7,300 bases of DNA from Bacteroidota bacterium (GTDB taxonomy: Bacteria; Bacteroidota; Ignavibacteria; UBA10030; UBA8401). The stretch's first letter is position 1; each line of letters opens with the position of its first letter. Location of the stretch: the NCBI GenBank assembly GCA_023229405.1, contig JALNZH010000196.1:1-7300 (forward strand). The letters are read 5' to 3'. Below, in pieces: positions 1 through 6,015 of this stretch. The translations under genes were made by a program, and so were the position numbers. The notes beneath the pieces were generated by a model. It had not been told where the DNA came from and ran no database searches. It saw only the letters and a program-made list of their open reading frames with translations.

Positions 1-126
1 GGCATCCACCGTCCGTGTAATGGCATTTTGGCGGGAAGCAGTGATATCTTCATTCACCGATTGCGTGAATGCGGAAGAAGTTAATAGTACGAACGCGAAA
101 AAGAAGCTAATCTTTTTTTGTTTCAT
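1..126 (-). CDS. N-terminus of an exported protein, probably a Deg/HtrA-like serine protease (partial, cut by window edge)
   Basis: Only the first 42 codons are in the window; the gene continues beyond position 1. The ATG at 126-124 opens with a signal peptide: a lysine-rich start (MKQKK), a hydrophobic core (ISFFFAFVLLTSSAF) and a likely cleavage site near residues 19-22. The mature part begins with an acidic stretch and then SRQNAITRTVDA. In the Deg/HtrA family the mature chain commonly begins with a similar SR-x-x-AI-x-R-x-V segment just before the protease domain, and that is the whole basis for the call. No catalytic residue is visible. The start codon lies inside the last codons of plsY, giving a 20-base overlap in a different frame, so the two are probably co-transcribed and perhaps translationally coupled. 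The exported coding start is well supported. The protease assignment is an inference and any other periplasmic protein remains possible. Confidence 0.6.
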   Translation of the reverse strand, partial: MKQKKISFFFAFVLLTSSAFTQSVNEDITASRQNAITRTVDA

Positions 127-724
127 AATATTCTTTTAATGGTTCAATATGCCTGGACAAACAGACGGCAACAATCATACTGCCGGCCGTAAAAAATTCG
201 GGCGGGGTAAAATATTTTGGTATAATTTTTTCTAACCACAGTCCCGGAATAAACCATGTTATCAACGGGAGACCTACCAACGCTATCACACTTGCCGCAT
301 GAACATTTTTTGTTATTTTTTCCGTTCCAAAGTAAAGCGCAAGCCACACAAATACCCACAGCCAACCGGTTACCAACAACGATCCGGCGCCGGTTGCCAA
401 TCCCCTTCCTCCGTGAAATTTCAGCCACATAGGGTAACAATGACCGAGAACGGCACCGAACATTGCGGCAGAAACGGCTGTTGCTGTATCATCAAACAAC
501 AATGTTGCAAGAAGAACGCTGACGACACCTTTCAGAAGATCGACCACAGTCACTACGACACCGATCCATTTTTTCCCTGTCACTTCTAGGGCATTTCTCC
601 CGCCAACATTACCGCTACCGACCTTCCTGATATCAACTTCCGACGTGCTTTTTACAACAAGATATGCGGTGGGTATGGATCCAATGAGATAGCTGACAAC
701 AAGCGAAACGATATAGTTCGTCAA
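107..724 (-). CDS. plsY: Acyl-phosphate:glycerol-3-phosphate acyltransferase PlsY
   Basis: PlsY is an inner-membrane enzyme that moves an acyl group from acyl-phosphate to glycerol-3-phosphate, the first step of phospholipid synthesis. The 205-residue product has the family length and several hydrophobic segments (about residues 3-23, 54-77, 83-103, 113-132, 143-160 and 177-190). Family signatures are the N-terminal GSIPTAYL (15-22), GSGNVGG (36-42) and GHCYPMWLKFHGGRGLAT (94-111), whose glycines and His95 are conserved. It is a diverged member: the usual GSGNxGATN motif reads GSGNVGGRN, GGKG reads GGRG, and the C-terminal motif after RH (191-192) lacks the usual asparagine-isoleucine. The start is TTG at 724-722. 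No in-frame ATG lies between the upstream in-frame stop and this codon, and a GTGAG Shine-Dalgarno-like stretch sits six bases before it. A TTGACT-17-TAAATT promoter lies upstream. The stop overlaps the start of the exported protein gene that follows. Confidence 0.87.
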   Translation of the reverse strand: MTNYIVSLVVSYLIGSIPTAYLVVKSTSEVDIRKVGSGNVGGRNALEVTGKKWIGVVVTVVDLLKGVVSVLLATLLFDDTATAVSAAMFGAVLGHCYPMWLKFHGGRGLATGAGSLLVTGWLWVFVWLALYFGTEKITKNVHAASVIALVGLPLITWFIPGLWLEKIIPKYFTPPEFFTAGSMIVAVCLSRHIEPLKEYYETKKD

Positions 725-748
725 TATAATCTCACTTTCTTTTTTTTC

Positions 749-777
749 AATTTACAAAAATTGGCATGGTAAGTCAA
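749..777 (-). promoter_or_regulatory. Candidate sigma70-like promoter for plsY
   Basis: On the minus strand, TTGACT (777-772) and TAAATT (754-749) are separated by exactly 17 bases. The leader to the TTG start would be about 18-20 bases, enough for the GTGAG ribosome-binding stretch at 735-731. The -10 region lies inside a small AT-rich dyad (CAATTT at 748-753, AAATTG at 758-763), which could be an operator or chance. If the host is in Bacteroidota proper, whose main promoters have a different consensus, this match would mean less. Confidence 0.4.
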
Positions 778-831
778 CGAACGAAATTGCCGTAACTTAT
801 TGTATTTTGTGGAATTTAGCGGGTTTGTTTC

Positions 832-860
832 TTGATTCTCCCTCTCAAAAAAACTATATT
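832..860 (+). promoter_or_regulatory. Candidate sigma70-like promoter for the transsulfuration operon
   Basis: TTGATT (832-837) and TATATT (855-860) are separated by 17 bases. Transcription would start near 867, giving a leader of about a dozen bases that contains the AGGA at 871-874 before the ATG at 880. The position supports 880 as the true start, because the in-frame TTG at 832 would be the -35 box itself. I see no riboswitch-like structure in this short leader. Confidence 0.45.
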
Positions 861-879
861 AGGAAAAATTAGGACACCC

Positions 880-2268
880 ATGGCAAAAGATCTTTCTAAA
901 GTAACCTACTTCAACTCTATTCTTGAGACCATCGGGAATACTCCGCTGATAAAATTGCACAAGATCAATAAGGGATTGAAACCTCATATTTTCGTGAAAG
1001 TGGAATCATTCAATCCCGGAGGATCGGTGAAAGATCGTATCGGTATTGAAATAATAGAGGATGCCGAACGAACCGGAAGGATCAAACCGGGCGGAACCAT
1101 TGTCGAGTCAACTTCCGGCAATACCGGAATGGGATTGGCGATTGCCGCAGCTGTCAAAGGATATAAAACTGTTTTCACCATGCCGGATAAAATGAGCATG
1201 GAAAAAATCAGTAATCTTCGCGCGTTCGGCGCCGAGGTGATTGTCACCCCTACGGCCGTCCCCCACGAGTCGCCGGAAAGTTATACCGAAGTGGCAAAGC
1301 AGCGTGTCCGAGAAACACCCAATTCGATTCTGGCCGATCAATATGAAAATCCGAAAAATCCGGAAGCGCATTATAAAACGACAGGACCAGAAATCTGGAA
1401 ACAGACCGGCGGACAGATTGACTATTTTATTTGCGGACTCGGAACCGGCGGCACAATTACCGGAACGGCAAAATATTTGAAAGAACAGAATCCGAACGTA
1501 AAGGTGATCGGCGTCGACATTAAAGGATCTATCCTCCAGGAATATTTCTATAAACGAAAATACGATCCCGTCTTCAAGACGTATAAAGTTGAAGGCATAG
1601 GGCAGGATTATGTTCCAAAAACACTCGACTTTAATTACGTCGATGAAGTTATTATTGCCGATGACCGTGAATCATTCATTGCGGCACGCAAAATGACCCG
1701 GGAAGAAGGAATCTTTGTGGGTGGATCGTGCGGAACGGCGATTCATGCAGGATTGGAGTATTGTAAAAAACTTCCCGAAGATGCGATCGTTGTTATCCTG
1801 CTACCCGACAGCGGAAGCCGTTATGTCAGCAAAATCTACAATGACGTATGGATGAGGGAAAATGGTTTCTTGAAGCCCGAACGCATCACGTTAAAATACA
1901 TTTTGGACAGCAAAGAATCTGAATTACAAAACGTCATCAGTGTTGAACGTTCGACCACTATCCGTCAGGCAATCGAACTGATTAAAAAGCATAATATCTC
2001 ACAGCTGCCGGTGATAGAAAACGGAAAATCGATCGGTTTGGTGACGGAATCGAATCTGCTTTCTAGCGTTGTTGATGATACCGCAAATTTTGGAAAAAGC
2101 GTTACGACCGCTATGGAGCATCCACTCCCTGAGATTCACATGAACGAAGAGGTCAGCGTTGCTGTGAAATATTTTATGCAGAAGGAACCGGCGGTGATTA
2201 TCACGGATCACGAAAAGCCTATCGGCATAGTCACCCGGTTTGATGTTTTGGAATATATGTCTCACTAA
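880..2268 (+). CDS. cbs: Cystathionine beta-synthase with C-terminal CBS-domain pair
   Basis: This cytoplasmic PLP enzyme condenses homocysteine with serine to form cystathionine, the first step of reverse transsulfuration. From the ATG at 880 it is 462 residues. The fold-type-II catalytic domain fills about residues 8-330: Lys51 in GGSVKDRI is the PLP Schiff-base lysine, STSGNTG (77-83) is the substrate loop, GTGGT (188-192) grips the PLP phosphate, and EGIGQDYVPKTLD (238-250) and LPDSGSRY (308-315) match true CBS rather than plain cysteine synthase. Residues about 350-400 and 407-462 are two CBS repeats (a Bateman module), which bind S-adenosylmethionine or adenosine nucleotides in relatives; the ligand here is unknown. 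There is no N-terminal heme domain. The start was chosen for the AGGA at 871-874, five bases upstream; an in-frame TTG at 832 would add 16 residues but overlaps the -35 box. It is the first gene of a three-gene operon, with 15 bases to the next. Confidence 0.93.
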   Translation: MAKDLSKVTYFNSILETIGNTPLIKLHKINKGLKPHIFVKVESFNPGGSVKDRIGIEIIEDAERTGRIKPGGTIVESTSGNTGMGLAIAAAVKGYKTVFTMPDKMSMEKISNLRAFGAEVIVTPTAVPHESPESYTEVAKQRVRETPNSILADQYENPKNPEAHYKTTGPEIWKQTGGQIDYFICGLGTGGTITGTAKYLKEQNPNVKVIGVDIKGSILQEYFYKRKYDPVFKTYKVEGIGQDYVPKTLDFNYVDEVIIADDRESFIAARKMTREEGIFVGGSCGTAIHAGLEYCKKLPEDAIVVILLPDSGSRYVSKIYNDVWMRENGFLKPERITLKYILDSKESELQNVISVERSTTIRQAIELIKKHNISQLPVIENGKSIGLVTESNLLSSVVDDTANFGKSVTTAMEHPLPEIHMNEEVSVAVKYFMQKEPAVIITDHEKPIGIVTRFDVLEYMSH

Positions 2269-2283
2269 AACTAATTTTCTCTT

Positions 2284-2559
2284 ATGCAGTGGGATAAAGG
2301 CGCATCTGATAAATTAGACCAGCTTGTTTCGGTCGTCCGCGATCCATTCCGGTCTATCATTAAAAGTAATTCGCAATCGCATGCTGAGAAGTATGCCGTA
2401 GCGCGAAAAAGTCCTCATGTCACATCAAAAGAAGCGGTGCTGGGATTTCTGCGCGCGCGCTCGCACAAACTCACCAGCGAAGGATTGATGATCCTGGAAG
2501 AACATCAACTCACCGAAAAAGACTTCTTAAACTACCCAGCGACAGGAACAACCAAATGA
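2284..2559 (+). CDS. Small protein of unknown function in the transsulfuration operon, possibly PCP_red-like
   Basis: I do not recognise this 91-residue protein with certainty. It is soluble, mixed-charge and probably mostly helical, with no signal peptide, membrane segment or cysteine. The N-terminal half (WDKGASDKLDQL, then VVRDPFR, then AEKYA, then VTSKEAV at about residue 47) follows the pattern of the small PCP_red domain, known from the C-terminus of protochlorophyllide reductase subunit B and from short stand-alone proteins: a Trp/Ala/Leu helix, a VR-P segment, AE-x-YA and a VT turn. An insertion of several residues makes this a weak match by eye. The C-terminal part (SEGLMILEEHQLTEKDFLNY) is unassigned. 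It starts 15 bases after cbs with no clear Shine-Dalgarno, and its TGA overlaps the ATG of the next gene as ATGA. This tight packing supports it as a real, co-translated gene. A role in sulfur amino acid metabolism is suggested only by its position. Confidence 0.75.
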   Translation: MQWDKGASDKLDQLVSVVRDPFRSIIKSNSQSHAEKYAVARKSPHVTSKEAVLGFLRARSHKLTSEGLMILEEHQLTEKDFLNYPATGTTK

Positions 2560-3695
2560 AATTTTCCACTAAAGCCGTTCACGCGGGACAAGTTCCCGAT
2601 CCTTCGACAGGCGCTGTGATGACGCCTGTTTTTTTGACTTCAACATATGTGCAAGAAGGACTGGGAAAACACAAAGGATATGAATATTCCCGCGTGTCGA
2701 ATCCCACACGTACAGCACTGGAAAAAAACATTGCTGCACTGGAAAATGCGGATGAAGGAATGGCGTTCGCATCAGGAATGGCGGCGGAAGATGCAATCTT
2801 TCGTCTAATATATCCCGGCGACCACGTTATTGTAACGAATGATGTGTACGGAGGTACCTACCGCATCGGTAAGATGGTTTTGGAAAATTATGGATTGCAG
2901 TTCGATTTCGTTGATACGACGGTAATCGACAATATTGTGAAGGCGTACAAACCGAATACAAAAATGATCTTCGTAGAAACACCAACGAATCCCACAATGA
3001 AGATCACCGACCTGAAAGCGATTGCACAGTTCGCAAAGGAACGAAAAATCCTTTCCGTAGTCGATAATACTTTTGCAACACCCTATCTTCAGCAACCGCT
3101 CGATCTCGGCATTGATGTGGTAATGCACAGCGTAACAAAATATTTAAACGGACACAGCGACATGCTCGGCGGATTTGTTGGGACGAGCAATAAAAAAGTA
3201 ATTGAGCGCCTGCGCTTTCTTCAGAAAGCGACCGGCGGCATTATGAGTCCGTTCGATGCCTGGCTCTGTCTGCGAGGGACAAAAACACTCGCCGTGCGCA
3301 TGCGACAACATTGCGAAAGCGCCATGCAGATCGCCAAATGGTTGAACGGACAGAAAAAAATTCTCACCGTAAATTATCCGGGATTACAACATCACCCGCA
3401 GCACTCCCTTGCAAAAAAACAGATGCGCGGATTCGGCGGGATGATTTCATTCGATCTCGGCAGTCTAGCAAAAGCGAAAAAGTTTTTGAAATTAGTGAAA
3501 ATTTGCGCACTTGCGGAATCATTGGGCGGAGTTGAGACATTAATCTCCCACCCTGCAACGATGACTCATGCATCCGTACCGAAAGTGAACAGGATAAAAA
3601 ATGGTGTAACCGATGGACTGGTGCGAATTTCGGTAGGGATTGAAGATGTGGAAGATTTAATCGGCGATTTGAAGCAGGCATTGGCGAAGATTTAA
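2556..3695 (+). CDS. Cystathionine gamma-lyase / gamma-synthase family PLP enzyme
   Basis: This 379-residue protein belongs to the Cys/Met-metabolism PLP family (fold type I, normally a cytoplasmic homotetramer). Lys195 in SVTKYLNGHSD binds PLP. YEYSRVSNPTR (42-52) supplies the Tyr44/Arg46 pair that contacts the phosphate of the neighbouring subunit, Tyr98 in DVYGGTYR stacks on the cofactor ring, and Asp170 in VVDNTFATP contacts the pyridine nitrogen. The tail motif SLGGVETLISHPATMTHASV (322-341) is typical of gamma-lyase and gamma-synthase; the Glu in GGVE occupies the position associated with gamma-elimination in human gamma-lyase. Following cbs in one operon favours gamma-lyase (cystathionine to cysteine, 2-oxobutanoate and ammonia), but gamma-synthase, methionine gamma-lyase or mixed activity cannot be excluded from sequence. 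The ATG overlaps the previous stop as ATGA, with AGGAA at 2544-2548 seven bases upstream. It ends the operon before a hairpin. Confidence 0.9.
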   Translation: MKFSTKAVHAGQVPDPSTGAVMTPVFLTSTYVQEGLGKHKGYEYSRVSNPTRTALEKNIAALENADEGMAFASGMAAEDAIFRLIYPGDHVIVTNDVYGGTYRIGKMVLENYGLQFDFVDTTVIDNIVKAYKPNTKMIFVETPTNPTMKITDLKAIAQFAKERKILSVVDNTFATPYLQQPLDLGIDVVMHSVTKYLNGHSDMLGGFVGTSNKKVIERLRFLQKATGGIMSPFDAWLCLRGTKTLAVRMRQHCESAMQIAKWLNGQKKILTVNYPGLQHHPQHSLAKKQMRGFGGMISFDLGSLAKAKKFLKLVKICALAESLGGVETLISHPATMTHASVPKVNRIKNGVTDGLVRISVGIEDVEDLIGDLKQALAKI

Positions 3696-3707
3696 GAAAG
3701 GAGTATA

Positions 3708-3742
3708 ACAACATCGGAAGTCTTTACGAATTCCGATGTTGT
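3708..3742. terminator. Hairpin between convergent genes, probable bidirectional terminator
   Basis: The arms ACAACATCGGAA (3708-3719) and TTCCGATGTTGT (3731-3742) are a perfect 12-bp inverted repeat around an 11-base loop. It lies 12 bases after the stop of the plus-strand operon and 15 bases from the stop of minus-strand mgsA, the expected place for a shared terminator. Neither side has a strong T tract, so a canonical intrinsic terminator is not fully shown; an RNA-stabilising 3' hairpin is the alternative. Confidence 0.6.
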
Positions 3743-3757
3743 ACAAAGCAGTTACTC

Positions 3758-4129
3758 CTAAAACAACCTTTTCCGCGAAATAATCAGCTGCGCTGTTGCG
3801 ATGTTCGATGCGAGCGGAATGTTGTGCACATTGCAGACTCTCAACAAACCATTGATATCCGGATCATGCGGATGCGCGTCGAGTGGGTCGGTAATAAAGA
3901 TCACTGCATCAACTTTTTTATTGGCAACAAGTGCAGCAATCTCCGCATCCCCTCCCATCGGTCCGGACATGAAACATTTCACTTTCAGTCCGACTTTCTC
4001 TTTCAATAACTTTCCGGTGGTTTTCGTTGCAATAAGGTTGCACTTCGAAAGCATTTTTTTATTATCATTTGCAAATTGAAGAATATCCGCCTTTTTCCCG
4101 TCATGGGCGATCATCGCAATCGTCTTCAT
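3758..4129 (-). CDS. mgsA: Methylglyoxal synthase
   Basis: MgsA converts dihydroxyacetone phosphate to methylglyoxal and phosphate in the cytoplasm, a glycolysis bypass that relieves sugar-phosphate build-up when phosphate is low. The 123-residue product has the complete core: AHDGKK (8-13) gives the His9/Lys13 pair, TKTTG (35-39) and SGPMGGD (55-61) form the phosphate site and carry the catalytic aspartate Asp61, and DPLDAHPHDPD (81-91) gives Asp81, His88 and Asp91. These correspond to E. coli His19, Lys23, Asp71, Asp91, His98 and Asp101. It is shorter than the E. coli enzyme (152 residues) because the ends are trimmed, not the core. The ATG at 4129 follows a GAGGA stretch four bases away. 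It lies 33 bases downstream of namZ and is probably the last gene of that minus-strand group. The Shine-Dalgarno lies in a tiny dyad (TCCT-ACG-AGGA). Confidence 0.93.
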   Translation of the reverse strand: MKTIAMIAHDGKKADILQFANDNKKMLSKCNLIATKTTGKLLKEKVGLKVKCFMSGPMGGDAEIAALVANKKVDAVIFITDPLDAHPHDPDINGLLRVCNVHNIPLASNIATAQLIISRKRLF

Positions 4130-4133
4130 CTAT

Positions 4134-4144
4134 TCCTCGTAGGA
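4134..4144 (-). promoter_or_regulatory. mgsA ribosome-binding site within a small dyad
   Basis: On the minus strand the sequence is TCCT-ACG-AGGA, four bases before the mgsA ATG. AGGA is the Shine-Dalgarno and TCCT is its exact complement, so a four-base-pair hairpin with a three-base loop could cover it. The stem is weak and may be chance. Confidence 0.35.
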
Positions 4145-4162
4145 GTACGTTTTTCGTAGTAT

Positions 4163-5401
4163 TTATTTATCAAGATATAAAAGTGCTTTTTTCCGTTGCT
4201 GTATAAACTGTTTCAATTTCAGACTCCAGGTTTGTTCGATCTCTCGCACACTTTTCCTCCGCTGAATCATTTCCCGTACAGCCGGTGTGCCAGCCAACCG
4301 GTCAAATCCGCGGTCGCGAAACTCGAGTGAATCGATATACAAAGAGTAAATACCATGCACAACAGTCAGACCAGTTTTGACTGCTTCAAATGTTTTTCTA
4401 TTCGTGACATTTATTTGCACTCCTCCGCACTGTTTTCCCTTATATTTCGGATTCGATGCAATACCCGGAATTTCGACGGGTGTAAAATTCACCGGTTTAA
4501 ATGTCACGCCGGGAAGTTTTGCGGTATTCAATGTTTTGGCAAGAATATTGCCGTCAATCCATGGTGCTCCAATCATTTCAAACGGACGTTCAGTTCCGCG
4601 GCCTTCGGAAACATTAATCCCTTCAATCAAACACAAACCAGGATATACAACCGCTGTGTTCACCGATGCCATATTGGGAGACGGTTTGATCCAGCTAAGT
4701 CCTGTTTCATCGTACCACATTGTTCGTTTCCACCGTTCCATTTTTACGACAGTTAATTTTACCGTTTTTTTATCTTTCAACCAACCAGAAGTATTTGCCA
4801 TCACCGCCAATTCTCCCACGGTCATACCATGCACAATCGGAATCGGTACCCAGCCGACAAATGTTTTCAGTGAATCAACTCTGATCGGTCCTTCCACACG
4901 CGTGCCGGTAATCGGATTCGGCCGGTCTAGAACCACGAAATGGATATTCCCCTCCGCCGCTGCTTCCATTCCGAGAAACATCGTACTGATGAATGTATAG
5001 AACCGTGCTCCGACGTCCTGAATGTCAAAGAGTATCACATCAACATCCTTCAACATTTCCGGAGTCGGTTTATTGATTGTACCGTACAAGGAATACACCG
5101 GAACGCCTGTCTTCGGATCAACAGTATCACGAATAGTCCGGCCATCGGGTGCATCGCCGCGAATACCGTGCTCGGGACCAAAAAGAACAACCAGTTTCGT
5201 TTTTTCGTATTGACTGAGCGCATCTGCCAGATGTTTTCCATTAGCAAGCATCGCCGTATGATTCGTGATTAGTGCAACGCGTTTGCCGTCAATCAATTCT
5301 GTTTTACTCTCGAAAAGTATATCCGCGCCGGTTTTTACACCCTTACTCGGTCGTGCAGAGAGCATTACTGTACAAAGCAGTATGACAAATATTTTTTTCA
5401 T
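4163..5401 (-). CDS. namZ: Exported DUF1343 protein, exo-beta-N-acetylmuramidase NamZ family (GH171)
   Basis: Characterised members (Bacillus subtilis YbbC/NamZ and Tannerella NamZ) remove N-acetylmuramic acid from the non-reducing end of peptidoglycan fragments in cell-wall turnover and recycling. The 412-residue product starts with a signal peptide (MKKIFVILLCTVMLSA, likely cut after Ala16), so it should act in the periplasm or outside; Cys10 is not in a lipobox. Conserved blocks run in family order: TNHT (46-49), FGPEHGIRG (74-82), DIQDVGARFYTF (126-137), DRPNP (159-163), PIVHGMT (188-194), SPNM (241-244), YPG (253-255), EGINVSEGRGTERPFE (260-275) and a C-terminal tryptophan-rich helix ending LLYL. 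Length is typical and no block is missing. No Shine-Dalgarno precedes the ATG; a perfect hairpin ends nine bases upstream. Neighbours are a Nudix hydrolase and mgsA. No nagZ or recycling kinase is visible in the window, so the partner enzymes are unknown. Confidence 0.88.
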   Translation of the reverse strand: MKKIFVILLCTVMLSARPSKGVKTGADILFESKTELIDGKRVALITNHTAMLANGKHLADALSQYEKTKLVVLFGPEHGIRGDAPDGRTIRDTVDPKTGVPVYSLYGTINKPTPEMLKDVDVILFDIQDVGARFYTFISTMFLGMEAAAEGNIHFVVLDRPNPITGTRVEGPIRVDSLKTFVGWVPIPIVHGMTVGELAVMANTSGWLKDKKTVKLTVVKMERWKRTMWYDETGLSWIKPSPNMASVNTAVVYPGLCLIEGINVSEGRGTERPFEMIGAPWIDGNILAKTLNTAKLPGVTFKPVNFTPVEIPGIASNPKYKGKQCGGVQINVTNRKTFEAVKTGLTVVHGIYSLYIDSLEFRDRGFDRLAGTPAVREMIQRRKSVREIEQTWSLKLKQFIQQRKKALLYLDK

Positions 5402-5410
5402 AGTAGAAGA

Positions 5411-5428
5411 ACGGACATTTCTGTCCGT
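5411..5428 (-). terminator. GNRA-loop hairpin between Nudix gene and namZ
   Basis: On the minus strand ACGGACA, a GAAA loop and TGTCCGT form a perfect 7-bp stem closed by a GNRA-type tetraloop, which is unusually stable in RNA. It is followed by TTCTTCT, so it may be a weak terminator for the Nudix gene. It ends nine bases before the namZ ATG, so a role in namZ translation or in mRNA processing is equally possible. Confidence 0.5.
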
Positions 5429-5448
5429 CGGATATGTGAAAACGGCAA

Positions 5449-5465
5449 TTAGGCAATGCGCCTAA
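5449..5465 (-). repeat. Small inverted repeat spanning the Nudix stop codon
   Basis: TTAGGC (5449-5454) and GCCTAA (5460-5465) form a perfect 6-bp stem around a five-base loop, and the Nudix TAG stop (5464-5462) lies inside one arm. With the hairpin at 5411-5428 it gives two dyads in the 60-base spacer. It may be part of a composite terminator; this is a weak signal by itself. Confidence 0.35.
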
Positions 5466-5998
5466 GGTAAAAAGATGTGACGAACCAATCCCCACGCTGC
5501 TATCGTCATTCCGTCCCAAATGGTATTGGTTTGGATAAGGGCTTCGATCTCTTCGGGAGTTTTGTACACTATCTCGAATTCTTCGGTAACATCCGGTACT
5601 GCTGTTGTCTGCACTAAACCTGATGCAAGAAATACTTTACATGTTTCGTTCGTGACTCCGTTAAAAGGATTAAATTCTGCGATCGCTCGAAGCTGAGTCG
5701 CACAATATCCCGTTTCTTCTTCCAATTCAATATGCGCCATTTCTTCGTGGCTTTTCCCTTCTTTTACACCTCCGCACGGCAGTTCGATGCTCTCTTTATC
5801 ACTTAGATATCGGTACTGATTCACCAGAAGTATCTTACCATCCTGCGTTACCGGAACGATCATACTGGAGCCGGGAGTGTAGACATAATTATATTCGCCG
5901 ATGGTGCCCCCCGGGATTTGGAATTCATCTAGTTTATAGGTCCACCAGGGATTCTTCAGAACAATTTTTGAGGAAAGTGTTTTCCAGCGTTTCAACAT
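5462..5998 (-). CDS. Nudix hydrolase, ADP-ribose/ADP-sugar pyrophosphatase-like, with degenerate Nudix box
   Basis: Nudix enzymes hydrolyse nucleoside diphosphates linked to another group. The 178-residue length, an N-terminal beta part (about 1-45), the IELPCGG lead-in (71-77) and the segment after the box resemble the ADP-ribose/ADP-sugar pyrophosphatase branch, but the substrate cannot be read from sequence. The Nudix box (Gx5Ex7REUxEExGU) lies at residues 76-98, with two consensus positions changed: the first Glu is Lys82 and the Arg of REU is Ile90. The metal-binding glutamates of the helix (Glu91, Glu94, Glu95) and Gly97 are kept, so activity is plausible but may be altered. The C-terminal WDGMTIAAWGLVR helix fits the family. 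No Shine-Dalgarno precedes the ATG at 5998, which comes 17 bases after a 13-bp hairpin. Upstream is ndk, another nucleotide enzyme, which may be a functional link or just proximity. Confidence 0.85.
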   Translation of the reverse strand: MLKRWKTLSSKIVLKNPWWTYKLDEFQIPGGTIGEYNYVYTPGSSMIVPVTQDGKILLVNQYRYLSDKESIELPCGGVKEGKSHEEMAHIELEEETGYCATQLRAIAEFNPFNGVTNETCKVFLASGLVQTTAVPDVTEEFEIVYKTPEEIEALIQTNTIWDGMTIAAWGLVRHIFLP

Positions 5999-6015
5999 AT
6001 AGATTCGGTAAAATA

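Noticed and set aside
832..879. TTG at 832 as the start of cystathionine beta-synthase
   Set aside because: It would add 16 residues not typical of the family, lacks a ribosome site, and coincides with the likely -35 box; the ATG at 880 has AGGA five bases upstream.
3696..3703. GAAAGGAG directly after the gamma-lyase stop, a strong Shine-Dalgarno-like sequence
   Set aside because: No start codon with a usable open frame follows at normal distance; the next bases form the terminator hairpin, so it is probably chance.
3801..4079. Plus-strand open frame opposite mgsA
   Set aside because: Antisense shadow of a complete conserved enzyme; no ribosome site of its own.
4377..5000. Long plus-strand open frame (207 codons) opposite namZ
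   Set aside because: It lies wholly antisense to a well-conserved gene, has no family features, and its frame mirrors namZ codon structure.
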